From positions 1-7,089 of the forward strand of contig CAAGIE010000075.1 in NCBI GenBank assembly GCA_900769835.1: 7,089 bases of DNA. The letters are read 5' to 3'. This DNA is from an uncultured Oscillospiraceae bacterium. Its GTDB lineage: Bacteria; Bacillota; Clostridia; Oscillospirales; Oscillospiraceae. The position numbers and the translations under genes are program-made. Of this stretch, positions 6,143-7,089 are shown piece after piece. Position 1 is the stretch's first letter. Every line of letters begins with the position of its first letter. The notes under the pieces are model-generated. The model was not told the origin of the DNA, searched no databases, and saw only the letters and a list, made by a program, of their open reading frames with translations.

Positions 6143-6152
6143 ACATTTTGGG

Positions 6153-7089
6153 TTACTGTACATTGAAAAAGTGGTTACTGCCTTCCTTGATGGTGAAGAC
6201 GGTGGTTAGGGTTACGGTGCCCTGGGGAAAGCCACCAGGGAGACCATCGGGGGTGATGGGGGTAGATTCAATGGTAGGCAGATCGCCAAAATCACCGGGA
6301 TTGATTTCGATGGTAGGCAGGTCGCTAAAGTCATCGGGGGTGAGGACGATAGGGTTTCCGTTTTCGTCGGTAAGCATTCCGGGGATGATGACGACTCCTT
6401 CTCCGCCGGGATTCAGGGGATGGATATCGCCTTCAAAGCCCTGACCGCCGGGCGGGGGAGACATACCACCGCCTATACTGAAATCCATACCGTTGGTTGC
6501 GGTGCCGGAGAGTGGGGTGTCGCTCTGACAGAAGGTGTAATCCCCGGGAAGTAAATCGGGGTTGGATATCACCATGCAGTTAAAATCATTTTCAACAATA
6601 CCGGAGATTACAGCATTTCCGTCGCTGCTGCGCAGGGTGTAGGTGCGGTATTCCTCAGAGAATTTGCTGACCTTCTGCGTTTCGGCAAATTGAAAAACAG
6701 CATAGGTCTGGTTGCTTTCGGAGATGCGATCCAGCATATTGCCCGTGGCGAATACAGTGCCGCCGTGGATGTGGATGCCGTTGTCAGAGTCGATACCTGC
6801 ATCCCCGCTAAAGCCGCAGGCCTGCGCAATCAAAGAACCACCGTTGATCACCAACCAGCCATTGGAGTCGATGCCGTCGCCTTCACCGGTGGAGCCGTCT
6901 ACCCGAATATTCAGGCTGCCCCCATTGATGGTGGTAACGGAAACACCATCCTCGTTGGTATTGATGCCGTCGTTACCGGAAACGATATGAATATTGCCGC
7001 CGTTGATGGTCAGATGCATCTCGGAATCCAGACCCTCATTGACGGCCTGGATATTCAGGGCGCCTTCACCGCCGATGTTCATGGACATC
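6153..7089 (-). CDS. Carbohydrate-binding beta-helix protein, Cthe_2159-like (5' end cut by window edge)
   Basis: Only the C-terminal ~311 codons are present; the frame is open at the right edge, so the apparent ATG at 7086-7088 is internal and any signal peptide lies outside. Residues are counted from that codon. Four imperfect rungs of 26-27 residues each carry G-[LI]-[DN]-[ST] then [IN/IH]-GG: GLDS/INGG (19-31), GINT/INGG (41-57), GIDS/INGG (72-84), GIDS/IHGG (98-110). This pattern matches the Cthe_2159-type carbohydrate-binding domain, a right-handed parallel beta-helix; the founding member binds acidic polysaccharide and calcium and is extracellular. After the helix comes a beta-rich stretch (125-205) and a Gly/Pro-rich linker (206-290) containing a 13-residue duplication. 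The last 20 residues show no dockerin, LPxTG or transmembrane anchor. It has its own terminator. Function is inferred from repeats only; a surface or secreted glycan-binding role is likely. Confidence 0.8.
   Translation of the reverse strand, partial: MSMNIGGEGALNIQAVNEGLDSEMHLTINGGNIHIVSGNDGINTNEDGVSVTTINGGSLNIRVDGSTGEGDGIDSNGWLVINGGSLIAQACGFSGDAGIDSDNGIHIHGGTVFATGNMLDRISESNQTYAVFQFAETQKVSKFSEEYRTYTLRSSDGNAVISGIVENDFNCMVISNPDLLPGDYTFCQSDTPLSGTATNGMDFSIGGGMSPPPGGQGFEGDIHPLNPGGEGVVIIPGMLTDENGNPIVLTPDDFSDLPTIEINPGDFGDLPTIESTPITPDGLPGGFPQGTVTLTTVFTIKEGSNHFFNVQ
6265..6342 (-). repeat. Two-copy tandem repeat in the C-terminal linker (39 bp, 13 residues)
   Basis: The encoded copies are DDFSDLPTIEINP and GDFGDLPTIESTP. 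At DNA level the shared core ATGGTAGGCAG recurs at 6271 and 6310, a 39-bp period. The copies differ at several bases, mostly in codon third positions, so the duplication is not very recent and has kept the DLPTIE peptide. Confidence 0.8.

Noticed and set aside
6148..6444. 98-codon plus-strand frame (and similar ones at 6712-6990) opposite the beta-helix gene
   Set aside because: Ser/Pro/Gly-rich complement of the minus-strand repeats; no start signal or domain.
1..7089. CRISPR array, insertion sequence, prophage, tRNA or defence system
   Set aside because: No regularly spaced repeats, transposase, integrase, terminal inverted repeats or tRNA-like sequence was seen; coding regions are nearly continuous with ordinary metabolic and transport genes.

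Overview
The window looks like chromosomal DNA of a Gram-positive anaerobe of the class Clostridia, probably a gut-type Oscillospirales/Ruminococcaceae relative. The basis is moderately GC-rich coding DNA with strong AGGAGG-type ribosome binding sites, sigma-A promoters, U-tailed hairpin terminators, a glycine riboswitch, and a Cthe_2159-like beta-helix protein of the kind common in cellulolytic and gut clostridia. The lineage is an inference; there is no rRNA or other marker here.

Layout. (1) Positions 1-1117, plus strand: two overlapping genes for short (single-domain) CHR-family chromate/anion transporter subunits. The first is cut by the window edge. A strong hairpin terminator closes the pair. 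(2) Positions 1130-2680, plus strand: a sigma-A promoter, a leader of about 220 nt holding a single-aptamer glycine riboswitch and two U-tailed hairpins, then glyA (serine hydroxymethyltransferase), closed by a terminator that can work in both directions. (3) Positions 2677-6105, minus strand: a tight three-gene operon read right to left. It encodes an IclR-family regulator, an IlvD/Edd-family dehydratase and a DapA/NanA-family class I aldolase, with gaps of 14 and 12 nt. It has a near-consensus extended -10 promoter and a 15-bp inverted repeat over the presumed start site. (4) Positions 6111-7089, minus strand: the C-terminal part of a repetitive beta-helix, carbohydrate-binding-like protein with its own terminator.

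How the genes may work together. The dehydratase and aldolase are the two central steps of a non-phosphorylative sugar-acid route: an aldonate is dehydrated to a 2-keto-3-deoxy acid, which is then cleaved to pyruvate and an aldehyde. An IclR regulator, often tied to sugar-acid and aromatic-acid catabolism, heads the same transcript. The glyA unit couples glycine sensing to glycine/serine/one-carbon interconversion. I see no obvious new defence or mobile system. The points most worth following are the uncertain direction of the glycine switch, the substrate of the dehydratase/aldolase pair, and the candidate IclR operator.
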